Positions 9,330-17,132 of a DNA stretch of 64,000 nucleotides are shown one piece after another; within the stretch, counting starts at the first letter, position 1, and each line of letters opens with the position of its first letter. A program made the translations under genes and the position numbers. The stretch lies in assembly GCF_000504285.1 (NCBI RefSeq), contig NZ_KI632511.1:5252154-5316153 (forward strand), written 5' to 3'. The stretch is from Actinospica robiniae DSM 44927 (GTDB lineage: Bacteria > Actinomycetota > Actinomycetes > Streptomycetales > Catenulisporaceae). The notes beneath the pieces were generated by a model that saw only the letters and a list, made by a program, of their open reading frames with translations, was not told the origin of the DNA and did no database searches.

Positions 9330-10160
9330 ATGACTCTGCACGACAAAGCTCTGGCATTCTCCGCCCTGCACATTCCCGGCTCCCCGCTCGCCCTCGCCAA
9401 CGCCTGGGACGTCGCCAGCGCCCGGATCGTGGCCACGACCGGCGCTCCGGCCGTGGCCACCACGAGCGCCGGCGTGGCCTGGGGGCTCGGCGCCGCGGAC
9501 GGCGACCACCTGGCCCGCGATCTGATGCTGGACCTGGTCCGGCGCATCGCCGACGCGGTGGACGTGCCGGTGACGGCCGACATCGAGTCCGGCTTCGGCG
9601 CCACGCCCGCCGAGGTCGGCGAGACGGTCGGCCTGGTGATCGCGGCCGGGGCCGTGGGCGTGAACATCGAGGACGGCCGCCGGGACGGGTCCACCCCGAT
9701 CCGGCCCGTGACCGAGCAGGTGGAGCGGCTGGCCGCGGCTCGCGCGGCGGCGGACAAAGTCGGGGTGCCGCTGTACCTCAACGCTCGGGTGGACCTCTAC
9801 CTGCGCGGCGTCGGCGAGGGCTCCGAGCGGCTGGAGGAGACCCTGGCCCGCGCCGAGGCCTACCTGGCGGCGGGGGCGAGCGGCGTCTTCGTGCCCGGAG
9901 TCTCCTCGCCGCAGGAGATCTCGGCGCTGACCGCGGGGATCGGCGCGCCCGTCAACGTCCTGGTGCAGCCCCAGACGCCGAGCGTGTCCGAGCTCGGTCG
10001 GCTCGGCGTGGCCCGGGTCAGTCTGGGCTCGGCCGTGGCGGAGGCCGCTTACGGCCTGGTGCGGCGCGCCGCGCTGGAGCTGGCGGACGCCGGCACCTAC
10101 GCCTCGGTACGCGAAACCATGTCCTACGGGGAGATCAATGCCCTCATGATGAAGAGGTAG
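9330..10160 (+). CDS. Isocitrate lyase/PEP mutase superfamily enzyme
   Basis: 276-residue single-domain TIM barrel. Metal-site motifs TADIESGFG (about 82-90) and VNIEDG (about 111-116) and the N-terminal LANAWDVASAR match the carboxyPEP-mutase/oxaloacetate-hydrolase-like clade. The catalytic loop has no Cys of the isocitrate lyase KxCGH type, so it is not an isocitrate lyase; the exact 2-oxo-acid substrate cannot be read from sequence. The gene stands 43 bp after the membrane protein with TCTAAT 6 nt before the ATG, a weak leaderless signature. Confidence 0.85.
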   Translation: MTLHDKALAFSALHIPGSPLALANAWDVASARIVATTGAPAVATTSAGVAWGLGAADGDHLARDLMLDLVRRIADAVDVPVTADIESGFGATPAEVGETVGLVIAAGAVGVNIEDGRRDGSTPIRPVTEQVERLAAARAAADKVGVPLYLNARVDLYLRGVGEGSERLEETLARAEAYLAAGASGVFVPGVSSPQEISALTAGIGAPVNVLVQPQTPSVSELGRLGVARVSLGSAVAEAAYGLVRRAALELADAGTYASVRETMSYGEINALMMKR

Positions 10161-10195
10161 CGGGTGTTTCCGCTGCGCCCGGCCTCGTGGGTGAG

Positions 10196-10201
10196 CACAA
10201 T
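10196..10201 (+). promoter_or_regulatory. Predicted -10 of the GNAT gene at 10208
   Basis: CACAAT followed by 6 nt and ATG. The same hexamer and spacing precede the gene at 33455. Favors ATG 10208 over the GTG at 10187. Confidence 0.4.
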
Positions 10202-10207
10202 GGCGCC

Positions 10208-11122
10208 ATGTACCAGGACACCTGGATCTTCGCGCGGGACATAGCCGAGTTCGACGAGACGGCGATTCCTTTGCTGTCCGCCGACCCGGCGGCGAACACC
10301 TTGCTGCTGACCACGTTCGCGCGGCTGCGCCGGCACGGATCGCACGCCTTCGGCGAGGCGGATCCGCAGCTCGCGGTGTGGTTCGGCGGGGACGGGCGGC
10401 CGGGCGGAGCGGTCGTGCGCACCCCGCCGTTCGGCTATCTGCTCTCGCACGTCCCGGCCGAGGCGGCGGAGGCGTTCGCGGAGCTGATGCTGGCCGCGGA
10501 CACCGGGCTCGACGGCCGGGAGGTCAATCTGCCCGACACCGTGCTCGAGCCCTTCGTCGCCGCCTGGACCGCGCGCACCGGCAATCAGCCGCGGGCCGCG
10601 GAACGGCAGCGGCTGTACCGGCTCGAGCGGCTCGTCGCGCCGGATCCGGCGCCGGCCGGCCGGATCAGGCCGGCCGACTCCGGGGACGTGCCGCTGGTGG
10701 CGCGGTTCCTGGAGGAGTTCTGGGCCGAGGTGGACTACACCCAGCCGCCGGGCAGCCTGGTCAATCCGCAGCGCGTGGCCCAGGCCCGGATCGAGGAGGG
10801 CCTGTTCCGGGTCTGGTGCGACGGCGCGGACCGCGTGGTCTCCCTGGCCGGCCACGCCCCGATCGTGGCCGGGGCGGGCCGGATCGGGCCGGTCTACACG
10901 CCGAAGGACGCGCGCGGCCAGGGCTACGCGGGCGCCGCCACCGCGGCCGTCTGCCGCGCTCTGCTCGACGACGGCGCCGAAGAGGTCCTGCTGTTCACCG
11001 ACCTGGCCAACCCCACCAGCAATGCGCTCTACCAGCGCCTCGGCTTCCGCCCGGTGGGCGACCGGATCCGGCTGGAGCTCGCGGACCGACCGGCGCCGGG
11101 ATGCGGCCTGATCCGACGCTAG
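10208..11122 (+). CDS. GNAT-family N-acetyltransferase
   Basis: 304 residues with a degenerate N-terminal half and a C-terminal GNAT domain (about 155-290). The acetyl-CoA-binding strand and loop read IGPVYTPKDARGQGYAGAATAAV, matching the Q/RxxGxG/A motif, and LANPTSNALYQRLGFRPVGD is the usual GNAT motif B. Substrate unknown. Its stop codon shares CTAG with the stop of the convergent esterase gene. Confidence 0.88.
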   Translation: MYQDTWIFARDIAEFDETAIPLLSADPAANTLLLTTFARLRRHGSHAFGEADPQLAVWFGGDGRPGGAVVRTPPFGYLLSHVPAEAAEAFAELMLAADTGLDGREVNLPDTVLEPFVAAWTARTGNQPRAAERQRLYRLERLVAPDPAPAGRIRPADSGDVPLVARFLEEFWAEVDYTQPPGSLVNPQRVAQARIEEGLFRVWCDGADRVVSLAGHAPIVAGAGRIGPVYTPKDARGQGYAGAATAAVCRALLDDGAEEVLLFTDLANPTSNALYQRLGFRPVGDRIRLELADRPAPGCGLIRR

Positions 11123-12111
11123 TTCGAAGACACGGCCTGGTCCTTGAGCAGCTTGCGCACGAACTCGAGCTGGCTGGGGGCGTTGAACGGGCCGCCGCCT
11201 TCGTGGCCGTTGTACGGGAAGACCGAGATCTCCTTCGGGCCCGCGTAGTGGTTGTAGGACGCGAAGACCGTCGAGGGCGGGCAGATGTCGTCCATCAGCG
11301 CGACGGTGTAGAGCGCGGGGGCGTTGGCGCGGGTGGCGAAGTTGAGGCCGTCGAAGTACGACAGGGTGCTGAAGACCTGCTCGACCCGGTCGCGCTGGGT
11401 GGCCAGGAAGGCCGCGATCTCCTTGTACGGGTATCCGTCGGTGATCTCGGTGGCGCGGCGGAAGTGCTGCAGGAACGGCACGTCGGCGAGCACGCCGGCG
11501 AGGTCCGGCACCAGGCCCGCCACGGCCAGCGAGATCCCGCCGCCCTGGCTGCCGCCGGCCGTGATGATGCGAGCCGGGTCGACGGCGGGGTGCTGCCGGG
11601 CTGCCTGCACCGCGCGCACCGCGTCGGTGAACAGCCGGCGGTAGTAGTACGTCTCCGGGGACTGGATGCCGCGGGTCATGTACCCGTTGATGCTCGGGCC
11701 CGCGCCGTCCGCGCCGTCGTCCGGGGTGTGCCCGACCCGCCAGCCGCCGCCCTGGCCGCGGGTGTCCATCAGGAAGTGGGCGTAGCCGGCGTTGGCCCAG
11801 AACAGCTGCTCGTGCGGCAGGCCGCGGCCGCCGCCGTAGCCGCAGAACTCGACGACGCAGGGCAGCGGGCCCTCGGCCTGGGCCGGGCGCACCAGCCAGC
11901 CCTTGATCGGCTGGCCGTCGTAGCCGGCGAACGTGACGTCGTCCACGGACACCAGCCGCAGACCGGTGTCCACCGGCTCGAAGGCGGCGGCGATCGGGTG
12001 GGCGTCCGCGGCGGAGAGCGTCTGCGCCCAGAACTGGTCGAAGTCCTCGGGCTCGACGCGCTCCGGGCGGTAGTCGCGCAGCTGGTCCAGACTCAGATCG
12101 ATCAGTGCCAT
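11119..12111 (-). CDS. Acetyl xylan esterase / cephalosporin-C deacetylase family hydrolase
   Basis: Alpha/beta hydrolase of the AXE1 type, 330 residues, which in this family removes acetyl groups from xylo-oligosaccharides or cephalosporin C. Nucleophile Ser188 lies in AGGSQGGG, the acid is in ALMDDICPP (about 274) and the catalytic His in NGHEGGG (His303); RGQGGG near residue 118 is another family landmark. No signal peptide, so it acts in the cytoplasm on imported sugars, a common arrangement. TACTGT 7 nt before ATG suggests a leaderless mRNA. Confidence 0.92.
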   Translation of the reverse strand: MALIDLSLDQLRDYRPERVEPEDFDQFWAQTLSAADAHPIAAAFEPVDTGLRLVSVDDVTFAGYDGQPIKGWLVRPAQAEGPLPCVVEFCGYGGGRGLPHEQLFWANAGYAHFLMDTRGQGGGWRVGHTPDDGADGAGPSINGYMTRGIQSPETYYYRRLFTDAVRAVQAARQHPAVDPARIITAGGSQGGGISLAVAGLVPDLAGVLADVPFLQHFRRATEITDGYPYKEIAAFLATQRDRVEQVFSTLSYFDGLNFATRANAPALYTVALMDDICPPSTVFASYNHYAGPKEISVFPYNGHEGGGPFNAPSQLEFVRKLLKDQAVSSN

Positions 12112-12118
12112 GGATCGG

Positions 12119-12124
12119 ACAGTA
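12119..12124 (-). promoter_or_regulatory. Predicted -10 of the acetyl esterase gene
   Basis: TACTGT, then 7 nt, then ATG; no Shine-Dalgarno in between. Confidence 0.45.
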
Positions 12125-12172
12125 ACATCGAACCCCGGCTTCGACGAAGGCCCGTCTCACCCGCGACGCGGC

Positions 12173-13393
12173 TCACCCGGCCTCGATCGCGGTCTCGGCC
12201 AGGGCGACGGGCTCCAGCACGGCGGCCGGCTCGCCCTTGCGGCGGTAGAGCGCGCGGTCGGTCACCACGAAACGGACCGCCGAGGCCGCCAGCAGTGTGA
12301 CGCCGGTGGCCCAGACGGGCCCGAGGTGCGCCACCCGCACCAGAAACGACAGCAGCGGGATCCGGCCGACCAGATCGAAGTTGGCCAGCACGGTGAACCG
12401 GCCGAGCCGCGCGGCCCAGTGGCCGGACCGGCGGTGGTGGAAGAGCAGCAGGTCGATCAGCAGAAAGTTCCACAGCATCGCGGCCTGGTTGGCCAGGATC
12501 GCGGCGACCACGTAGCCGACCCCGCTCCAGCGCACCAGCGCCCAGGTGACGGCGAGGTTGGGCAGCAGGCCGGAGGCGCCGATGAGGCCGAACGCGAGCA
12601 TCTGGGCCCGGGTGCCGGAGGCCCGCAGCACGGTCAGGTTCCGCAGGAAGCGCAGGCCCACGAGCGGGCCGGCCTTGGAGGTGCCCTCGCGCCTCGGCTG
12701 GAAGCCGCAGGGCAGTTCGGCGACGGCGCTGGGGCGGGTGCGCACGGCCAGCTCCAGCAGGATCTTGTGACCGTCCGGTTGGAGCTCGGCGGACTCCCAC
12801 AGGTCGCGCCGGACGGCGAAGAAACCGCTCATCGGGTCGCTGATGCCGGACAGGATCCGGGGGAAGGAGAGCCGGGCCAGCAGGCCGCAGGCCGCCGATA
12901 TCAGAGGGCGTATGGATGTGTCGGAGCCCTCGGCCCGCGGCCCGCCGCGGTACCGGGTGCCGACCACGAGCTGGGCGTCGCGGCGTTCGCCCTCGGCCAC
13001 GAGCGCGGGCACCAGCCGCGGCGGGTGGCGCAGGTCCGCGTCCATGACCACGCACCAGGGCGTCTCGGCCGCGGACAGGCCGGCGGCCACGGCCCCGCCG
13101 AGCCCGCCGCCCGGCGATTCCCGGTGCAGCACCTGGATTTCCAGGCCGGTCGACGGTGCCAGTGCCCTGATCAGCTCGTCGGTCCCGTCGGTGGAGTCGT
13201 CCACGAACAGCACCCGGGCCGACGGCAGTCCGACGAGGGCCTCGGCGAGTCCGGCCAGCAGCGCTTCGACGTTCTCGGCCTCGTCCCGGCTCGGGATCAG
13301 GACCGTGAAAGGGCTCTGCGGCCGGGCCGGCGCGGCTGCCGCATCCGGAGCGGTGAGCGATGCGCCCGAACCGGATCGCATGGTGGCGCTCAT
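12173..13393 (-). CDS. GT2 glycosyltransferase fused to GtrA membrane domain
   Basis: 406-residue bifunctional protein. Residues about 28-250 form a GT-A domain of the dolichyl/polyprenyl-phosphate mannose synthase type (TVLIPSRDEAENV, LFVDDSTDGTDE, VVMDADLRHPP as the DXD-like site). Residues about 260-395 are a four-helix GtrA domain thought to help flip polyprenyl-linked sugars. This architecture makes and exports a polyprenyl-phospho-sugar donor for GT-C transferases such as the protein at 7832 (inference). ATG preceded by GGAGG. Confidence 0.9.
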   Translation of the reverse strand: MSATMRSGSGASLTAPDAAAAPARPQSPFTVLIPSRDEAENVEALLAGLAEALVGLPSARVLFVDDSTDGTDELIRALAPSTGLEIQVLHRESPGGGLGGAVAAGLSAAETPWCVVMDADLRHPPRLVPALVAEGERRDAQLVVGTRYRGGPRAEGSDTSIRPLISAACGLLARLSFPRILSGISDPMSGFFAVRRDLWESAELQPDGHKILLELAVRTRPSAVAELPCGFQPRREGTSKAGPLVGLRFLRNLTVLRASGTRAQMLAFGLIGASGLLPNLAVTWALVRWSGVGYVVAAILANQAAMLWNFLLIDLLLFHHRRSGHWAARLGRFTVLANFDLVGRIPLLSFLVRVAHLGPVWATGVTLLAASAVRFVVTDRALYRRKGEPAAVLEPVALAETAIEAG

Positions 13394-13775
13394 GGGTACC
13401 TCCAGGAAACGACGATCGCCGACGCTGCGGGCGCCGTCGCCCGTCGCGGTTGGAGCAAGTTAGCAGAAGCCGGATGGACTTCTGCCCCCGTCGTGACGCG
13501 CGCATGCACGGGTTCGAGACCCCAGATCATCGCCTGCCCCCTCGGCGGTGCCCGGTGCGGCCGTGAGCCGTCCGGCACCACACCAAAGTTAGGTCAAGGG
13601 AAGGCAAGATTTCCATCAAAAGCCCTCCGTGCGCCCCATCTCGCCGAGAGCGCCGGGTCCGGGCGGACGGCGGCCGGCTCCGCGCGGGCCGGCAGAGCGC
13701 TGTTTCGCTCCGGCCGGGCCGGCGTGCGATGATCGGCGAAATTTCCACGCCGCACGCCACGGCGCGGACGCCGGG

Positions 13776-13804
13776 AAGGGCGGTTCCGGTTGGGAACCGC
13801 CCTT
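13776..13804 (-). terminator. Perfect 12-bp hairpin downstream of the LPXTG gene
   Basis: AAGGGCGGTTCC (13776-13787), 5-nt loop, GGAACCGCCCTT (13793-13804). No T-tract follows, as is common for actinobacterial terminators. It lies about 110 bp after the LPXTG stop. Confidence 0.65.
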
Positions 13805-13817
13805 CGGGGTGACAGCG

Positions 13818-13838
13818 CCTCCGGCCGTCGGCCGGAGG
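13818..13838 (-). terminator. Second perfect hairpin, 9-bp stem
   Basis: CCTCCGGCC, loop GTC, GGCCGGAGG. With the hairpin at 13776 it forms a tandem stop downstream of the LPXTG gene. Confidence 0.55.
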
Positions 13839-13916
13839 TCCGGTCCGGGGCGGTGGCCCCGGGGACCGATCGGGGGGCCTGGCGGCGTGCTCAGGCCGCG
13901 GTCGCGGTCGACCGGC

Positions 13917-14939
13917 TCACTGGTCGCGCCGGCGGTGGCGCGCGGCGCCGCTCAGGCCGGCGCCCGCGAGCAGGGCGGCACCGGCCACACCGAGCGCCAC
14001 ATCGATGTCGGCACCGGTCTGCGGCAGGCGGCTCATGGTCGGCGGGGCCGTCGGCGGAATGCTGTGGGTGACCGGCGACGGCGGCGCGGTCGGCGGGCAC
14101 TTCGGCGGCGGGGGGCAGGTCGGGTGGTGCGACGGGATGGTCGGGTACCACTCCGGGCTCGGCAGGCAGGGGTCGTTCGTCTGCGAGGCGGCGGCGGACT
14201 GCGGGTCCGCGCCGAAGGCCGGGGCGTCCTCGTCGGTGCAGCCCATCGGCGCGCCGGAGCGCATCATCGGCATCGACACGGGCACGGCGATCGGCATGCG
14301 GCCGAAGCCCGGCGACGGGGCGGTGGCGCTGGCGCCGTAGGAACCCGCTGCCGATGCGTCCGGCAGGGGCGCGGCGCTGCCTTCCGCAGTCACGCAGGGG
14401 GAACGGCGCGCGTCGGCCTGGGCCTGCCCGAGGTGCGCGGCGGTGACCATGCCGGCGCAGTCGGGCCGCGCCGGACCGGCCGGGTACTGGGCGCCCGGGC
14501 CGGCTCCGGTGTCGGCGCCGCAGGCGCTCTCGGCAGCGGCGGCGGCCGAGAACTCGGCGCGCACGGAGTCGCACAGCTGCCGGCCGAGGTCGACCGGCAC
14601 CTGGAAGGGATCGCGGCCCTGGGCGGTGCCGGGGTCGAGCGCGTGCGGGGCGCCGGCGTCGGCCGGATCCCCGGTCGACGCCTGCGGGAAGAGCAGATCG
14701 GGCGGCTGCGCCGCGCCGTGCGGCACGGCCGGTGCCGCCGCCTCGCCGGATCCGGATGCTGTCGCCGCGTGCAGGGCCTGGTACGCGCTGACGGCGTCCG
14801 CCGACTCCTGCGCGTGCGTCGGGCCCTGAGCCGGGCCCAGTCCCTCGGCAGCCATCGCCGGGGAGAAGGCCGAGCCGGTTAACAACAGTCCGCCGGTGGC
14901 GACCGTCAAGACCAGGCTGCGCTTGGCCAAGTCGTACAT
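13917..14939 (-). CDS. LPXTG-anchored cell-wall protein, possibly chaplin-related
   Basis: 340 residues. Signal peptide about 1-30 (SAFSPAMAA). The long Ala/Pro/Gly-rich body contains FQVPVDLGRQLCDSV, then SACGAD 15 residues on, which recalls the VPV...C...C pattern of chaplin domains but is diverged. A Pro-rich stalk precedes sortase signal LPQTG (305-309), a hydrophobic segment and the Arg-rich tail RHRRRDQ. It is therefore probably attached to peptidoglycan by a sortase. Other Cys residues (NDPCLPSP, HPTCPPPPKCPP) could form disulfides. AGAGG precedes the ATG. The chaplin link is tentative. Confidence 0.75.
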   Translation of the reverse strand: MYDLAKRSLVLTVATGGLLLTGSAFSPAMAAEGLGPAQGPTHAQESADAVSAYQALHAATASGSGEAAAPAVPHGAAQPPDLLFPQASTGDPADAGAPHALDPGTAQGRDPFQVPVDLGRQLCDSVRAEFSAAAAAESACGADTGAGPGAQYPAGPARPDCAGMVTAAHLGQAQADARRSPCVTAEGSAAPLPDASAAGSYGASATAPSPGFGRMPIAVPVSMPMMRSGAPMGCTDEDAPAFGADPQSAAASQTNDPCLPSPEWYPTIPSHHPTCPPPPKCPPTAPPSPVTHSIPPTAPPTMSRLPQTGADIDVALGVAGAALLAGAGLSGAARHRRRDQ

Positions 14940-15330
14940 GGGGACCTCTACTGATCAGTCGGAGGAAACGAGGCGGTCGAAGGACCGGCCCTTCCCGGGG
15001 CAACGCCGCAATCCGACGGAGGTCACTCAGGTTTACGCTACAAGGATGAATATTGATAAAAGTATTTAGTTAACAGCCGCGGCGGCGATCCGCCCGCGGC
15101 CTAACCGAATGCCGCCCGCGAGGCCCGCACCTGCGGCTGCGCCCGCGGAGGCGGCCGGGGCCCACTCGAAGTAGATCATCCGCTCACTGATTCAGTGGAG
15201 GTTCGCCGCGGGAATCGCCGAGCCGGCCGGCCGATGTCATCCGAGCGGACGAGCGGACGAACGCACCGCAGCGCCGCCCGCCGCCGTCACCCTTACCCCT
15301 GCCGAAGCCGCCGAAGCCGCCGAAGCCGCG
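14940..15330. other. Intergenic region, 391 bp, with AT-rich island
   Basis: No gene seen. A perfect palindrome ACTGATCAGT lies at 14950-14959 just before the LPXTG Shine-Dalgarno. An unusually AT-rich stretch at about 15030-15075 (AATATTGATAAAAGTATTTA) probably belongs to the LPXTG promoter. At 15301-15329 a 9-bp unit, CCGAAGCCG, is repeated about three times just after the desaturase stop. Confidence 0.5.
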
Positions 15331-16314
15331 CTAGCCCTTGCGGGCCGCCTCGCGGGCCCGCCGGGCCTCGCACTTCTCCTCGAACCGCGCGGCCGCCCCG
15401 TCGAGCGCGTCCATGATCTCGGCGAGCTCCTCACGCGACTGCTCGCCCGCGGCGTGCAGGTCGGTGCGCTCGAACACGCGCAGGTGGCGCAGCACCGGGG
15501 CGAGCACCTCGTCGCGGTGGATGCGCAGGTTGTAGATGCCGGCCACGGCGATCTGCACCGACTTGCGGCCGAAGTTCTCCACCCCGGCGCCGGGCATCGC
15601 GAAGTTGCGCACCACGTCCACCACCGCGCGCATGGCCTGGTCCGGGCTGAGCTCGAAGGCCGCGCCGAGCAGGTTGCGGTAGAAGACCATGTGCAGGTTC
15701 TCGTCGTTGGCGATCTTCTGCAGCAGCTGGTCGCACAGCTTCTCGTTGGAGTACGAGCCGGTGTTGCGGTGCGAGATGCGGGTGGCCAGCTCCTGGAACG
15801 AGACGTACGCGATCGAGTTGAGCGCCAGGTGCGAGTTGGGCGAGACGTAGCCGGCGGACATGTGCGTCATCCGGGCCCGCTCGAGCTCCACCGGGTCCAC
15901 CGCCCGGGTGGTGAGCAGGTAGTCGCGGATGGCGATGCCGTGCCGGCCCTCCTCCGCGGTCCACCGGTGCACCCAGTTGCCCCAGGCGCCGTCCCGGCCG
16001 AAGAGCACCGCGATCTCGTGGTGGTAGCTGGGCAGGTTGTCCTCGGTGAGCAGGTTCAGGATCATCGAGGTGCGCGCGGTCTCGTCCAGCCGGGACTGGC
16101 CCACCTCCCACGCCTCGCCGTCGAGCGGGCCGTCGAAGTCGCGGCCTTCGCTCCAGGGCACGTAGGAGTGCGGGAACCACTCCTTGGCCACGCCGAGATG
16201 CCGGTTGAGGTTGGCCTCGACCACCGGCTCGAGCTCGCGCAGCAGCTCGGACTGGCTCAACTCCGCGCGCAGCGGCACACTCGGGGCCTGCGACTGCTCT
16301 GCGATGAGGCTCAC
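15331..16314 (-). CDS. Acyl-ACP desaturase (fatty acid desaturase type 2)
   Basis: Soluble di-iron enzyme that introduces a cis double bond into acyl-ACP. 327 residues from GTG 16314, which has AGGAG upstream. Iron ligands are visible: EDNLPSYH (Glu91), EEGRH (121-125), FQELATRISH and NDENLH (204-208), the two ExxH-type motifs of the ferritin-like family. The C-terminus is charged. It stands alone, with a palindrome 56 bp before its start that may be a regulator site. Confidence 0.92.
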   Translation of the reverse strand: MSLIAEQSQAPSVPLRAELSQSELLRELEPVVEANLNRHLGVAKEWFPHSYVPWSEGRDFDGPLDGEAWEVGQSRLDETARTSMILNLLTEDNLPSYHHEIAVLFGRDGAWGNWVHRWTAEEGRHGIAIRDYLLTTRAVDPVELERARMTHMSAGYVSPNSHLALNSIAYVSFQELATRISHRNTGSYSNEKLCDQLLQKIANDENLHMVFYRNLLGAAFELSPDQAMRAVVDVVRNFAMPGAGVENFGRKSVQIAVAGIYNLRIHRDEVLAPVLRHLRVFERTDLHAAGEQSREELAEIMDALDGAAARFEEKCEARRAREAARKG

Positions 16315-16369
16315 GACGGTTCTCCTGGCTGGACCGGGTTTTCGGGGGGTTGGGGTTACGGTTACGGAT

Positions 16370-16382
16370 GCGTAAGTTACGC
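16370..16382. promoter_or_regulatory. 13-bp palindrome upstream of the desaturase gene
   Basis: GCGTAAGTTACGC is a perfect 6-1-6 palindrome. Next to it the GGTTACGGTTACGG direct repeat continues the motif. Position in the expected promoter suggests an operator for a TetR- or GntR-type regulator; no such gene is adjacent. Confidence 0.4.
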
Positions 16383-16566
16383 CACCGTAGCCCAAGATGG
16401 GGCTGCGCGCCAGCACTGTCGGGTAACCCGGTGCCGGGAAGTCAAGCAATTTTCCGGCCGGTGCGCCGACGTGCCGCATCGAGCCGGTTCGAGGGCTGTG
16501 TCAGGCGGCGCGGCGCGCGCGTCCGTGTACGCAGGGTGGCCGAATAGGGCAATTTTGTTGCCGCAG

Positions 16567-16730
16567 TTGACAAATTGGGTGACGTGGGCCACGCTAGCTT
16601 GCGAGGGTGGACCCCGGCCGCCGTGAGTGCGCTGGGGCCCGAACCGCTTCGCCAGGTCCCTGAGCCCGGGCGAACCGGAGAGAAACCAGACATCGCCGCG
16701 CCGCCGCACCGGTGCGGCGATGCGTTTCTC
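16567..16730 (+). other. Promoter and structured leader-like region
   Basis: TTGACA (16567-16572), 17 bp, CACGCT (16590-16595) looks like a vegetative promoter. The next 130 nt have no ORF but fold well: GAGAAAC (16680-16686) pairs with GTTTCTC (16724-16730), and inside it CATCGCCGC (16691-16699) pairs with GCGGCGATG (16714-16722). I could not match it to a riboswitch class I know. It could be a small RNA with its terminator, or an attenuated leader for the gene at 16799. The rest of 16315-16798 shows nothing else. Confidence 0.35.
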
Positions 16731-16786
16731 CGCTCCACTTCCACTCCTCTCCGCCTCGGCCCCTGTCTCAGCCGCCGAGCGCCGGT

Positions 16787-16792
16787 TACCCT
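16787..16792 (+). promoter_or_regulatory. Predicted -10 of the small membrane protein gene
   Basis: TACCCT, 6 nt, ATG 16799. Together with the lack of a Shine-Dalgarno this fixes the start inside the longer open frame. Confidence 0.5.
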
Positions 16793-16798
16793 CTTCGC

Positions 16799-17035
16799 AT
16801 GCCGACCAAGCCCTCCGCGCCCGCCGATCCGGCCGCAGACCCGAGCGGCGAGCCCCCGCGCGCCGCGGGATCCCTGCGGGCCGATCTCGCGCCGAGCGCG
16901 GGCGTCGGCGTCGTCATGGGCTTCCTGGCCGCCACCGAGGGCGCGGGACCGGGTTACGGCGCGGTCGTCGGCGCGGTCGGCTGCGGCGTGGTGCTCGGCA
17001 TGCTCGCGCTCAAGCGCGCCTTCTACGGGTCCTGA
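16799..17035 (+). CDS. Small two-helix membrane protein, unknown function
   Basis: 78 residues. A Pro/Ala-rich, probably cytoplasmic, N-terminus (about 1-30) is followed by two Gly/Ala-rich hydrophobic segments (about 33-48 and 52-70) and the tail KRAFYGS. The family is not recognised. It is transcribed toward the GDT1-type transporter 97 bp downstream, which has its own predicted promoter. Coding potential is supported by codon pattern and by the -10 at the right distance; it is otherwise a hypothetical gene. Confidence 0.65.
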   Translation: MPTKPSAPADPAADPSGEPPRAAGSLRADLAPSAGVGVVMGFLAATEGAGPGYGAVVGAVGCGVVLGMLALKRAFYGS

Positions 17036-17120
17036 GCGCCCGCGCCCACCGCACCGTCCCACGCCCGCATTCGCCAAGGTCCGCTCGCTGCGGAGCGATG
17101 TGTCCGCTCGACCGTTGACG

Positions 17121-17126
17121 TACACT
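17121..17126 (+). promoter_or_regulatory. Predicted -10 of the GDT1-type gene
   Basis: TACACT, 6 nt, GTG 17133. The TTGACG just before it is too close to be its -35. Confidence 0.5.
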
Positions 17127-17132
17127 CGGCCG

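Larger units (their letters stand above)
13394..13916. other. Intergenic region, 523 bp
   Basis: No ORF with coding character. It holds the upstream region of the GT2-GtrA gene on the right-hand side of 13393 and two strong hairpins downstream of the LPXTG gene. The hairpins are listed separately. Confidence 0.6.

Noticed and set aside
9330-10160. Isocitrate lyase
   Set aside because: Too short and lacks the catalytic Cys loop; only the superfamily assignment holds.
15301-15329. Functional repeat array after the desaturase gene
   Set aside because: Only about three copies of a 9-bp GC-rich unit; likely slippage, with no supporting context.
16567-16730. c-di-AMP (ydaO), yybP-ykoY manganese or SAM-IV riboswitch
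   Set aside because: Some words such as GGTCCCTGAG are suggestive, and a GDT1-type gene lies downstream, but the core conserved elements of each class are missing. Only a generic structured region is reported.
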